Of a stretch of 43,837 bases of DNA, positions 32,800 to 40,153 are shown piece after piece. Every line of letters starts with the position of its first letter. The first letter of the stretch is position 1. The notes below the pieces were generated by a model that saw only the letters and a list, made by a program, of their open reading frames with translations, ran no database searches and was not told the DNA's origin. Source of the DNA: a virus. The stretch is taken from positions 1 through 43,837 of the IMG/VR virus record IMGVR_UViG_3300020205_001455; one strand, 5' to 3'. Both the position numbers and the translations under genes were made by a program.

Positions 32800-33218
32800 T
32801 TCATTTCTTTCTGTATCTTCTTCCAATACTTTATGGTTGCTCTCTTGGTGTAACCCTTGGGGCCTCCATTATGGATTCGGGCGAGTTGCTCAACAGTCGC
32901 AGTAGTGGAACCGTATCGTTTGAGGTATGCTCTGACAACTCTTTTGGCGTACTCAGGATTGAAGCAGTCCTTGTACGATCCTCCGAGCGATTTGTCGAAG
33001 TCAACCGCATCCTGCCAGTACACTCGGTGGATCTGATAGATTCCAATCGCAGCACCTCCGTCCCCAATAGCATTCGGATCGTTCTTCGACTCCACCCGTG
33101 CCAATGCAGGAAGAAGTCGGTTGATGGTATCCGTGCTGTCTGCATTAGTAAGTCTGCACGGTAATAGGAGGGTCGTAAAGAGGATGACCGATGAGAGAAT
33201 TTGGCATGATGGATTCAT
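32796..33218 (-). CDS. Exported lysozyme/lytic-transglycosylase-like endolysin
   Basis: The start at 33218 (MNPSCQILSSVILF) has AAGGAG 7 bases upstream; an upstream in-frame start lacks a site. The 140-residue product has an N-terminal hydrophobic segment (residues 7-21) like a signal peptide or SAR anchor. The catalytic core reads ALARVESKNDPNAIGDGGA, then IGIYQIH, the E43-SxxxP-A-G-GIYQI pattern of SLT/lysozyme-fold enzymes. RIHNGGPKGY and YWKK follow near the end. It probably cuts peptidoglycan during lysis, exported by the host Sec system. The gene overlaps its upstream neighbour by 74 bases. Confidence 0.8.
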   Translation of the reverse strand: MNPSCQILSSVILFTTLLLPCRLTNADSTDTINRLLPALARVESKNDPNAIGDGGAAIGIYQIHRVYWQDAVDFDKSLGGSYKDCFNPEYAKRVVRAYLKRYGSTTATVEQLARIHNGGPKGYTKRATIKYWKKIQKEMK

Positions 33219-33540
33219 GTGTTTGCTCCTTCTTTGATTGAAGATATGCATAGAACAGGACTGAGTAGTTAATCAGATCAAGGCAAGTGTCCTCTACAGA
33301 CTCGTCCTTGACCTCTAGGGTGCCCGATTCAACAAACGAACTAAGACGAGACATCTTGTCAGTCATTCGAACAAGCATTCCCGCCTCGGTCTTACAAATG
33401 CCCATTGACTCACAGCGAGTGAAATTTGCAAATGGTTCATCACCGCCCTTTCCCGCATAATCCGAGTTCTTCTTCTGCATCAAGGTATAAGCCTTGCCAC
33501 ATAGATTCTTATGAGACGCAAGCAATTCATCACGATCCAT
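33145..33540 (-). CDS. Nmad1/DUF1599-like protein
   Basis: The 131-residue product matches the pattern of the DUF1599 family, also named nucleotide modification associated domain 1: KKNSDYAG, then FANF, LVRMTDKMSRLSSFVESG and VEDTCLDLINYSVL. The conserved acidic and Lys residues in helices suggest an all-alpha NTP-pyrophosphatase-like fold. The name reflects frequent neighbours in phage DNA-modification clusters, which fits this site next to two methyltransferases and a Mom-like gene. It may act on nucleotides rather than DNA. Confidence 0.75.
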   Translation of the reverse strand: MDRDELLASHKNLCGKAYTLMQKKNSDYAGKGGDEPFANFTRCESMGICKTEAGMLVRMTDKMSRLSSFVESGTLEVKDESVEDTCLDLINYSVLFYAYLQSKKEQTHESIMPNSLIGHPLYDPPITVQTY

Positions 33541-33542
33541 TA

Positions 33543-34082
33543 TTAAGCCTTTCCTGTTGAGCCGAAGCCACCACTACGATCTGTCTTTCCCTTAACTTCA
33601 TCGGCAATCTGCACTATGTTTGTGTAGATTTTTTCGACAATTTCCCCTTGGCAGATACGGTCTCCATGGGTTATGCGGATATTCACGCTGCTTGTATTAG
33701 TTACAGGCACCATGAGTTGATGGGTATAATCAGAGTCAATAATACCCTCACAATTTGAAAGCATCAAACCTCCCTTGAGCGCAAGACCCGAGCGCATGTG
33801 TAAGCGCACGGAGTAGCCCTCAGGAATGTCTAGGATGAGTTGGGTTGGGAGTAGTGCTCGTTCGTTCGGTCTGATAACGATGGCAGCATCCTTGATGCCC
33901 TGCACATCGTCTACGAACGCAAAGGACTTGTAGTTGACGCTGTTGGCTCCCCACATGTCCACCTCGCGCTTGCCCGCAGGTAGACACACACGCACATCAA
34001 AGCATGCCGAGTGTTCGGTGGCATATGCGGGTAGGAACGCATCGGGATGCAACATGTAGCAGCCAAGGGTCGCTTGTTTCAT
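33543..34082 (-). CDS. dut: dUTPase
   Basis: The product (179 residues from MKQATLGCYMLHPDAFLP) has the trimeric dUTPase motifs: ATEHSACFDVRV (I), RSGLALK (II), GIIDSDYTHQLMVPVTN (III), a GDRICQ segment (IV) and RSGGFGSTG at the C-terminus (V). It hydrolyses dUTP to dUMP, the substrate of ThyX. A TTG at 34139 and an ATG at 34103 also exist in frame. The TTG is really the -35 box of the promoter and cannot be in the message; the ATG at 34103 would give a leaderless product. Confidence 0.93.
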   Translation of the reverse strand: MKQATLGCYMLHPDAFLPAYATEHSACFDVRVCLPAGKREVDMWGANSVNYKSFAFVDDVQGIKDAAIVIRPNERALLPTQLILDIPEGYSVRLHMRSGLALKGGLMLSNCEGIIDSDYTHQLMVPVTNTSSVNIRITHGDRICQGEIVEKIYTNIVQIADEVKGKTDRSGGFGSTGKA

Positions 34083-34110
34083 TGTGTAGATCTCACTTTG
34101 CATTAGACGA

Positions 34111-34139
34111 AGTATACTGCTAAGTTCCCTCGCCGTCAA
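34111..34139 (-). promoter_or_regulatory. Sigma70-type early promoter for dUTPase, inside the end of regA
   Basis: TTGACG (34139-34134), a 17-base spacer and TATACT (34116-34111) on the minus strand. The -35 box lies inside the last codons of regA. The predicted mRNA start is about 34104, next to an ATG at 34103. Confidence 0.72.
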
Positions 34140-34548
34140 CTGCTTTCTTGCGAACTCCGATGCGATATTTGGGAATCAGTTCCCACTCTTTCTTCTCGCC
34201 AAACGGAAGAATCTTGAAGTGGGAGATCGGACACACAGGTTCTTTGGTAACAGTCGAATTTACAATCTTTACTAGACCCCATTGTTCAAGCAGATTTGAA
34301 ATTGTGTTACGCCGAGCCTTATCAGATTCGCTGAAGTCATTGGCAAGACCATCAAGCATGAACAACTCCTTGAAGTGGACAATATAATACTTGCCTCTTT
34401 TATGGAGTATGTGGCACGACTGATAGAGTTTCCGTTCCGTTTTGGACGAAATACCTATGCGAGTTAGCGTCTCTTTTACCTTCAAAAAATTATCTGCTGA
34501 AGGAAGGGTTACTTCAACTAGGTTGTTCACGATGTCTTCTATGTTCAC
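34120..34548 (-). CDS. regA: Translational repressor RegA
   Basis: The 142-residue product is a clear RegA homologue: FLKVKETLTRIGIS, LYQSCHILHKRGKYYIVHFK and KEWELIPKYRIG match the T4 protein closely. RegA binds the start region of many early mRNAs, including those of 44, 45 and 62, and blocks ribosomes. The start codon is GTG at 34548; the T4 start aligns near residue 11, so this protein has an N-terminal extension of about ten residues. T4 order 45-44-62-regA is kept here, with one extra gene. Confidence 0.96.
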   Translation of the reverse strand: MNIEDIVNNLVEVTLPSADNFLKVKETLTRIGISSKTERKLYQSCHILHKRGKYYIVHFKELFMLDGLANDFSESDKARRNTISNLLEQWGLVKIVNSTVTKEPVCPISHFKILPFGEKKEWELIPKYRIGVRKKAVDGEGT

Positions 34549-34579
34549 GATTCATGCTTTCCATGATTGTTAATCAGGA

Positions 34580-34975
34580 TTATTTAGCATTAGAACCGCC
34601 TCTGCTATTCAGAAGAACATCCAACCTTTCACTTGGCAGTAAACGAATGTATTCGATTGCTCGTTTTCTCCCAACTTTGTAGGCAAGCATGACAGCCTCT
34701 ACAAGTGACTCATTGGCTTCATCTGCCTTGACCCACTTGTCAAACCGCTTACGCTTGCGGATAGAGTTATACAAATAGTCATACTGCATTCGCTTATCGG
34801 TAAGCGGCATACAGTTCATCTCGTTGGCATATAGGATGGTATCAGGGCTGAAAGATAGCCCCCGATTGACAACAAATGGAACATAGTCTCGCTCCGCATC
34901 GGGGCTGAGATTCATCATGTTTCCTGTCTTTTCGTTGATGCTCTTAATGTAGTCAAATGGGCTAAGTTTTGTCAT
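34580..34975 (-). CDS. 62: Clamp loader small subunit, T4 gp62-like
   Basis: The 131-residue product begins MTKLSPFDYIKSINEKTGNM and sits in the T4 slot between gp44 and regA. The segment MPLTDKRMQYDYLYNSIRKR and KRFDKWVK is characteristic of gp62. It is shorter than T4 gp62 (187), as in other aquatic T4-like phages. With four gp44 subunits it opens the gp45 clamp and loads it on DNA. The ATG overlaps the stop of the unknown gene upstream (ATGA). Confidence 0.85.
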   Translation of the reverse strand: MTKLSPFDYIKSINEKTGNMMNLSPDAERDYVPFVVNRGLSFSPDTILYANEMNCMPLTDKRMQYDYLYNSIRKRKRFDKWVKADEANESLVEAVMLAYKVGRKRAIEYIRLLPSERLDVLLNSRGGSNAK

Positions 34976-35700
34976 GATAAATCCAAGCCTTCAATGTCAA
35001 AGTCTTCTGACTTTACACTTATGATTAGTCGCACAGGGATGTAAATCCACTTGCGTTTCTTGATGTCAAACACACTATGGAGATAGAATTGGTCATACGC
35101 ATTTGACCCATGGTACCTGTCAATGAGAGGAGCCTCAACAAAATCTTTTCCAACAACACAAATGCGATGTGAAATCTTTGTCTTGATTCTCTTGCCACTC
35201 ATATCTTCATATTCAATATCAATATGGTTGGGATATATCTTTTCCATCAGACTATCCAACCACTCTGCAAGCATGACATCTGTCATACCTGTGATATCAA
35301 AGTATGTCCCCAATCCACCATTTCCCGTCTCATCGCTGTGCTTCTTAGCCACCTTCATGGAGAAATATGTCTTGCGCTCACGCAGGAACGCCTGACGGGC
35401 ACTCTCACACTCCTTGACAAAATCGGTATACTTATACTTCAAGTCTAGTCGCTTATTGATCTTGGAGACTTTCTCCAATTCAGAATCAGTAATCACGCTT
35501 GATATGAGGATAATTTTTTCCAAAGGATTTATTACCTCGCTTGGAGATGCAGACCGAAGGGTGTCAAACTCCTCCCAAAACTTGGAGTTGACTTCAGCAG
35601 TCATCGATGTCTTAAATTCATCGATATAATTCTGAATGTTGTATCGCTTGCCAATCTCATGGATCGTGATGGACAAGTCGTTGAGGCTGTTTACTACCAC
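34972..35700 (-). CDS. Unknown protein inserted between clamp-loader genes 44 and 62
   Basis: The start is taken as GTG at 35700 because a purine run AGGGAAGGGGGG lies about 7 bases upstream; an ATG at 35745 overlaps the end of gp44 and has no ribosome site. The product of about 242 residues has a helical N-terminal half (EFKTSMTAEVNSKFWEEF; ERKTYFSMKVAKK) and a beta-rich C-terminal half (ICVVGKDFVEAPLIDRYH; WIYIPVRLIISV). I recognise no family. T4 has no gene at this place. Coupling to gp62 suggests co-expression with the clamp loader, perhaps as an accessory factor. Confidence 0.72.
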   Translation of the reverse strand: MVVNSLNDLSITIHEIGKRYNIQNYIDEFKTSMTAEVNSKFWEEFDTLRSASPSEVINPLEKIILISSVITDSELEKVSKINKRLDLKYKYTDFVKECESARQAFLRERKTYFSMKVAKKHSDETGNGGLGTYFDITGMTDVMLAEWLDSLMEKIYPNHIDIEYEDMSGKRIKTKISHRICVVGKDFVEAPLIDRYHGSNAYDQFYLHSVFDIKKRKWIYIPVRLIISVKSEDFDIEGLDLS

Positions 35701-35726
35701 ATTATGCCCCCCTTCCCTGTCTGTAT

Positions 35727-36659
35727 TTATGCTTTGAAGGTACATTCAGATGCCAACGCAATACAACAAGCGGCTAAGTTAATTTCCTGATCTGCCGCAA
35801 AGGCAGCACGGTGCTGATATTCGGATAGTGTCAGAACCGCCTGTGGAATTGCAGCCGACTGTAGGGTGTCCAAGAGGGTTTCGTATATCTTTCTGAATAC
35901 ATGTGCTGTATCTCGGTCAGAGTTGTCAATCACCCACTTGCGAATTTCAATGAAGTTTTTTGTCTTCAGAGCCTTGACAAGACTCTCGGTACTCACATCA
36001 GATGCAACTAGAATTCCCGTATCGATAGAACCTGATATCGAATATCTTTGAATCTCGTTGAGAACACGCCGAAAGTCGGGGAAGTGCTGAATTATCAACT
36101 CTGCCAACACTCGCTCTTCATACTCGATTGATTCAGTCTCAAGAATCATCTTTGTCCGAGACAAGAACTGCTTCGCCATCTTTGGCTTTTCTTTCGCAGG
36201 GATCTTGAAGTCAATGCATGTACAGCGACTGTGCAATGGTTCTATGATCCGATGCTTAAAGTTACATGTCAAGATGAATCGGCAGTTCTTTGCAAACTCT
36301 TCAATGAATCCACGCAAAGCAGGTTGTGTAGATTGAGGATTTAGATAGTCAGCCTCGTCAAGGATGACAACTTTTGCACCACCACCAAGCGATACAGCAG
36401 ATGCAAATTGCCGAATACGAGTCCGCAATGTATCGATACCACCATCCTCCGATGCATTGATGAACAGAACATCCCTGCCCAATTCATCGCAGATGGCGCG
36501 GGCTACGGTTGTCTTTCCGCACCCCGCGCCACCCGACAGTATCATATTAGGGATATCACCTGACTTAACGATATCCCCAAAGGTGTCGGTAAGTCCTTCA
36601 GGAAGTACACAATCTGCCACCGTCCGTGGACGGTATTTTTCTACAAGTAGGTCATTCAT
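35727..36659 (-). CDS. 44: Clamp loader large subunit, T4 gp44-like (AAA+)
   Basis: The start at 36659 (MNDLLVEKYRPRTV) follows the gp45 stop by 5 bases; a longer in-frame form overlaps gp45 and lacks support. The 310-residue product has Walker A GGAGCGKT (43-50), Walker B VVILDEADYL near 103 and the SRC motif LHSRCTCIDF near 155 that supplies the arginine finger. The EKYRP opening is typical of clamp loader subunits. It powers loading of gp45 with gp62. Confidence 0.94.
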   Translation of the reverse strand: MNDLLVEKYRPRTVADCVLPEGLTDTFGDIVKSGDIPNMILSGGAGCGKTTVARAICDELGRDVLFINASEDGGIDTLRTRIRQFASAVSLGGGAKVVILDEADYLNPQSTQPALRGFIEEFAKNCRFILTCNFKHRIIEPLHSRCTCIDFKIPAKEKPKMAKQFLSRTKMILETESIEYEERVLAELIIQHFPDFRRVLNEIQRYSISGSIDTGILVASDVSTESLVKALKTKNFIEIRKWVIDNSDRDTAHVFRKIYETLLDTLQSAAIPQAVLTLSEYQHRAAFAADQEINLAACCIALASECTFKA

Positions 36660-36664
36660 GTTTT

Positions 36665-37363
36665 TTAACTCTTGGAGGTGGTACTGTCGGATTCCATTGC
36701 TACCCAATAGTTGACGGGCACAGATGAACCGTTGAACTTTGCAACACGCTTCTCTGCAAGTTGAACATCATAATCACCTTGGATCATCTTCAAGTTTTCT
36801 ACCTTGAACCAAAACTTGAACGAGAGATCGTTGGCATTCTCACCCACCGATAGACTCCAACTATGAGCAGTTGGATCCTTCTTGTCACAGATCCGAATAC
36901 AGACACCACTATCACATGATTCAACACACATGTCAGGTGCTTGAAGAACCGAAGCAGCCTTGATGATAGAAGCAAGATCTGAACTGCTAAGATGGAAAGA
37001 AACAAACTCCTTCGGCATGTTGATCTTCTTGTCAGCCTTGGTCAGCAATTGTGGGTCGCTGTAGAAGTACTTGACTGAAGCATTGCTGCCCGATGAATTA
37101 ATAGTGACAAAGTTCTCGTTGAACTCAAACTCGGGATCCTTGAAGAGGCTGATCGTAGAGAGAAACTTAGCCATGTCCCAAATACCAAACTCGGTGTCGA
37201 ACTCCTCGCTAATTGTAGCCTCTGCAAGGATAGTCATTGACGGAGACACGGTGATTAGTGTCTTGCCCTGCTTCACATGGAGATTGCTGTTGATCGATGC
37301 AAAGTTCTTGAGAATGTTGAGTGTGTCGGGAGAAATCTTGATCTTGTTCATGGTCGCGCTCAT
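36665..37363 (-). CDS. 45: Sliding clamp, T4 gp45-like
   Basis: The 232-residue product (MSATMNKIKISPDTLNILKN) equals T4 gp45 in length (228) and pattern, with the end segment YWVAMESD. It forms a trimeric ring that tethers gp43 and, in T4, also activates late transcription with gp33 and gp55. That second role matters here because CTAAATA-type late motifs precede several virion genes. AAGGAGG lies upstream of the ATG and a TTGACT-16-TATGAT promoter lies before it. Confidence 0.93.
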   Translation of the reverse strand: MSATMNKIKISPDTLNILKNFASINSNLHVKQGKTLITVSPSMTILAEATISEEFDTEFGIWDMAKFLSTISLFKDPEFEFNENFVTINSSGSNASVKYFYSDPQLLTKADKKINMPKEFVSFHLSSSDLASIIKAASVLQAPDMCVESCDSGVCIRICDKKDPTAHSWSLSVGENANDLSFKFWFKVENLKMIQGDYDVQLAEKRVAKFNGSSVPVNYWVAMESDSTTSKS

Positions 37364-37399
37364 AGTGTAGAAGCCTCCTTGGCTTAGGTTGTTTGACTA

Positions 37400-37427
37400 A
37401 TCATAGCCTGTGTAATTTCAAAGTCAA
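37400..37427 (-). promoter_or_regulatory. Sigma70-type early promoter for the 45-44-62-regA unit
   Basis: TTGACT (37427-37422), a 16-base spacer and TATGAT (37405-37400) on the minus strand. The predicted start near 37393 gives a 30-base leader with AAGGAGG. The -35 box overlaps the last codons of the protease gene. Confidence 0.72.
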
Positions 37428-38128
37428 GTGGGGAACAAAGATAGTTGTCCCGATTGTTCAAGATCGTTGATTATTGTTTTGATTGGAACGACATATAGCA
37501 TGTTTGACAGTCGATTCGTTCTCACGACAATACCAATACATTTTCCTGTATTCACATCGAAAATGCCACCACCACTTGATCCATGTGTACCATTGCAAGT
37601 CACCATAAAATGCTTGTCGCTATTCCAAGGAACAATTCGATTCCGATTGGCAATGATACCTTCGCTTAATGTATTCTCCTCTCCCAATGGTGAACCACAA
37701 GCGTATACGCCGTCTCCCACCCGTGGGGACAAGGACATGAAGGTTGTTCCAACCCTGATGCGCCAAGTATCCCCCACGGGTTGAAGGATTGCCCAATCGG
37801 AATTGGTCTCATACGCAATCACATTGGCTTGCCATGTTTCCACCATTAGTTCATTATCAGGATTTGTTTGAGAGATTAGGTAAAATCCTTTACCATCTCC
37901 TATGACATGTGCCGCCGTGAGAACAAACATTTTACCGTTGTTCTCGTAGATAACTCCCGACCCGATTGATATTTCTTCCCCTACACACGCATGGATTACA
38001 ACGGTGTTGTTCAACACCCTTTCAATGACAGTCTCTGCCGCATCCTTGCGGTTTATTGGCGATGGGTTCAACGCAATTCCCAAAATGAGAATCGCAGCAG
38101 CCACGAAACCAAACATCTTGTTTCCCAT
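37424..38128 (-). CDS. Exported trypsin-like serine protease
   Basis: The 234-residue product starts MGNKMFGFVAAAILILGIAL, a signal peptide or single membrane anchor. The chymotrypsin-fold triad is visible: H74 in LTAAHVIG, D111 in NSDWAIL and S185 in HGSSGGGIF. The layout resembles the protease domain of DegP/HtrA without PDZ domains. It would act in the periplasm or at the membrane. GGAGG lies upstream of the ATG and an ATAAATA motif 37 bases upstream, so late expression is likely. Possible roles are host envelope change, lysis or virion maturation; none is shown. Confidence 0.85.
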   Translation of the reverse strand: MGNKMFGFVAAAILILGIALNPSPINRKDAAETVIERVLNNTVVIHACVGEEISIGSGVIYENNGKMFVLTAAHVIGDGKGFYLISQTNPDNELMVETWQANVIAYETNSDWAILQPVGDTWRIRVGTTFMSLSPRVGDGVYACGSPLGEENTLSEGIIANRNRIVPWNSDKHFMVTCNGTHGSSGGGIFDVNTGKCIGIVVRTNRLSNMLYVVPIKTIINDLEQSGQLSLFPT

Positions 38129-38164
38129 GGGTCACCTCCACGAGGGGTTCGTTTGCCCAAAGGT

Positions 38165-38171
38165 TATTTAT
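38165..38171 (-). promoter_or_regulatory. T4-type late promoter element ATAAATA upstream of the protease
   Basis: TGATAAATAACC on the minus strand lies 37 bases before the protease ATG at 38128, with GGAGGTG between. It is one of the two closest matches to T4 TATAAATA in the window. Confidence 0.5.
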
Positions 38172-38209
38172 CATTATGTTTTAGTATTGTGGTCTGAAAA
38201 TATATGAAA

Positions 38210-38284
38210 TGACCCCAAGGGGATTTGAACCCCTGTTACCTCCGTGAAAGGGAGGTGTCCTAGACCAGGCTAGACGATGGGGCC
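38210..38284 (-). tRNA. tRNA-Glu (anticodon UUC)
   Basis: Acceptor GGCCCCA pairs with TGGGGTC (one G-U pair); the T arm is AGGGG-TTCAAAT-CCCCT. The anticodon loop CTTTCAC gives TTC between CCTCC and GGAGG. The 3' CCA is not encoded. Confidence 0.93.
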
Positions 38285-38292
38285 AAAAGAAA

Positions 38293-38314
38293 TGGGGGGA
38301 GAGAACTCCCCCCA
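38293..38314 (-). terminator. Rho-independent terminator candidate
   Basis: A perfect 9-bp stem TGGGGGGAG/CTCCCCCCA with a 4-base loop is followed on the minus strand by ATTTCTTTT. It ends the message of the membrane protein gene and lies just upstream of tRNA-Glu. Confidence 0.7.
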
Positions 38315-38340
38315 AGGTAGTTACATCATATGGGTGGCGG

Positions 38341-38646
38341 TTACCGAGTCTTCTTGGTTTCTAGTTCAGACATTCGATCTTCCATGTCTCCGATGTGTCT
38401 CCAAATTTCCTGCTGCCGTTCGCGTTCATTGTATTCAACAATGGCGTTTGTCATGCGTTCTTTGGCAGAGACAACAGCATTTCCTGCGAGGTTAACAATT
38501 GCTCCTACACCGAACAGATAGAGTGCCATAGGCATCTTACTATCAAACACACACCATACTGCACCCGCAGTTGCGGCAAGCCCAACGACAATCAGAATGT
38601 TGCCAAGATCAATGTTCTCAAGCAGTCCCTTTTCTCTTCTAATCAT
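38341..38646 (-). CDS. Small membrane protein with coiled-coil tail
   Basis: The start at 38646 (MIRREKGLLENIDLG) has AAGGAA 8 bases upstream; an in-frame ATG at 38745 has no clear site. The 101-residue product has two predicted membrane helices (ILIVVGLAATAGAVWCVF and ALYLFGVGAIVNLAG). A charged, heptad-like C-terminus follows (ERQQEIWRHIGDMEDRMSEL). Two helices plus a charged tail also fit some holins, but no link to the lysozyme-like gene, 5 kb away, is visible. Confidence 0.72.
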   Translation of the reverse strand: MIRREKGLLENIDLGNILIVVGLAATAGAVWCVFDSKMPMALYLFGVGAIVNLAGNAVVSAKERMTNAIVEYNERERQQEIWRHIGDMEDRMSELETKKTR

Positions 38647-38704
38647 ATCAAAGTTCCTTTCATGGAATGGAGTATACGGCACCAAAACGGTGCTTAATGG
38701 AATT

Positions 38705-38732
38705 AGTCTACCTGAATTTCTACTTAAGTCAA
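38705..38732 (-). promoter_or_regulatory. Sigma70-type promoter candidate for the membrane protein gene
   Basis: TTGACT (38732-38727), a 16-base spacer and TAGACT (38710-38705) on the minus strand, about 60 bases before the ATG at 38646. A further TATACT at 38676-38671 has no good -35 partner. Confidence 0.5.
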
Positions 38733-38741
38733 TCAAATTTT

Positions 38742-39146
38742 TCATATGACTGTCAGGGAACAGTATGCTTTATTGGGCGTTCCTCGGTAGTATCCAAAGA
38801 TCAAAAGATGTCTCTTGTTCTGCTTACCACCACGAATGATAATCCCGTACTTTATGATTCGCTGACCCATTGTCCGCTGCCAACTATTACTTGCAGCATA
38901 TGCAGTAATTGCGCTTCTCATGGAAGTCTCAATTGTTCCTTTGAAGAAGTAGCCCTTCGTGGAGCCACCCCAAACATTTGATTCTTTCATCAGTTCAACA
39001 AGTTCAAGAATTTCCTTGTATCCCTTGCTGTCCGACTTTCCGTTCTTCCCCAACTTGGTAGCAAGTAACGCCTTCATCGCGCCCGAGGGGGCGCATGTGC
39101 GTGTGCGACACGCGGTCACGCGGGCATTGTTGCGAGGTGAAGCCAT
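38742..39146 (-). CDS. Unknown basic protein
   Basis: The 134-residue product (MASPRNNARVTACRTRTCAP) is basic throughout. Residues 50-134 (ELVELMKESNVWGGSTKGYF, then YGIIIRGGKQNKRHLLIFGYY) look folded, while the N-terminus is Arg-rich. A later ATG (MKALLATKLGKNG) could be the real start but has no clear ribosome site either. I do not recognise the family. It overlaps the start of its upstream neighbour by one base. Confidence 0.6.
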   Translation of the reverse strand: MASPRNNARVTACRTRTCAPSGAMKALLATKLGKNGKSDSKGYKEILELVELMKESNVWGGSTKGYFFKGTIETSMRSAITAYAASNSWQRTMGQRIIKYGIIIRGGKQNKRHLLIFGYYRGTPNKAYCSLTVI

Positions 39147-39559
39147 TAGTTAATCTTGCTTGCCTTCGCCTTTTTTGCCTTGCTGATCTTGGTTTTTGTT
39201 GCGGGCATTTCCATAAGTTGTTCTGCTTCTGCAAATCCCTTAATGTAATATGCGGTGAGTTTCCCCGAGCGATTCCTACCATCTACATCGGTGAGAATTT
39301 TAAGCATATTGGATGCAGTCATTACATTGTCTGCCAATCGCTGTAATTCAGTTTTCATGAACTTGAAACGATTTGAATACGGAAGAGTTCCTGCACCTCG
39401 AAATACTACAATCGGCTCATCGGGATTCGTGATGTCGATATAGTTCAGAGAAACCATTCCCGAAATTGCAGGGATGGCTGTTGTGTCTTTAGGTTCCTCT
39501 ACCAATATCTTTTTGATATCGTTGACAAGTGGGTTGTTGAATCGGTCTTCCATATCCAC
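39146..39559 (-). CDS. Unknown protein with basic tail
   Basis: The start is taken as GTG at 39559, with GAAGG 7 bases upstream; an ATG at 39553 is close behind. The 137-residue product has a mixed alpha/beta body (GMVSLNYIDITNPDEPIVVF; DVDGRNRSGKLTAYYIKGF) and ends in a Lys/Ala-rich tail (KTKISKAKKAKASK). It may bind nucleic acid, judged only from charge. Stop and start codons of the flanking genes are adjacent or overlapping. Confidence 0.6.
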   Translation of the reverse strand: MDMEDRFNNPLVNDIKKILVEEPKDTTAIPAISGMVSLNYIDITNPDEPIVVFRGAGTLPYSNRFKFMKTELQRLADNVMTASNMLKILTDVDGRNRSGKLTAYYIKGFAEAEQLMEMPATKTKISKAKKAKASKIN

Positions 39560-39562
39560 TAT

Positions 39563-40153
39563 TTAGCCTTCGTCTTGCTCAGGAAGCAATTCATATCCAA
39601 TCCGAGAAGCACAGTCTTCGCATAAAGTCTTCACCCAAGATGCATTCTCGCGCCCACAGGCAGTACCAAGACTTCCACAAATTTCGCAAACGCCACCCGA
39701 TAGTTTCTCGGTCATATCAACCAAACCGTAAATCCGCTCATTTCCACCACTATGGTAGAATCGGAGACTCCCGAATTTCTCCTTCATCTGAAGGATCCGA
39801 AACGGATTGTCGCCCTCAGCGAGGGATGGATCGCGTTCAATCTCGCGGTCGATGGCTCCAACTAGATTTTCAATCAGGGTGTCCCATCCGTATCCGAACT
39901 CCCAATAAACAGTTCCGACAGATTGTTCAGGATTGTCGGTCTTGGTGCCGCTTCCGAATACTCGGGGGTATCGGGTCTCGATGTCTTCTCTGCGCTTCTC
40001 TTGGGTGAGTACAAGTTCTCCACAGAGTTTGTTGACTGCCCCAACGATGATGGGGTCTGTAGAGCCGTTTCGACTTCCTCCTCCTCCTGCTTGAACCTCA
40101 CCGCCCTGTAGTTGGTCTTCGACGCGCTCTTCTTGTGTATCTCGTTCAGCCAT
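39563..40153 (-). CDS. Conserved protein with C-terminal zinc-binding motif
   Basis: The 196-residue product has AAGGAT 6 bases before its ATG. The N-terminal 45 residues are low-complexity (GEVQAGGGGSRNGS). The body follows a pattern common in phage and bacterial hypothetical proteins: a EFGYGWDTLIENL block, QMKEKFGSLRFYHSGG and CEICGS, then WVKTLCEDCA. The four Cys (CxxC and CxxC) probably bind zinc. The first 280 bases overlap the end of the gene at 39874-40278 in another frame. Confidence 0.72.
   Translation of the reverse strand: MAERDTQEERVEDQLQGGEVQAGGGGSRNGSTDPIIVGAVNKLCGELVLTQEKRREDIETRYPRVFGSGTKTDNPEQSVGTVYWEFGYGWDTLIENLVGAIDREIERDPSLAEGDNPFRILQMKEKFGSLRFYHSGGNERIYGLVDMTEKLSGGVCEICGSLGTACGRENASWVKTLCEDCASRIGYELLPEQDEG

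Noticed and set aside
34083-34139. TTG start for dUTPase at 34139
   Set aside because: The TTG is part of the -35 box TTGACG, so it is not in the message from that promoter; the dUTPase fold starts near MKQATL.
39560-39566. CTAAATA as a promoter for the gene starting at 39559
   Set aside because: It consists of the upstream stop codon plus spacer between GAAGG and the GTG start, so translation coupling is a simpler explanation.
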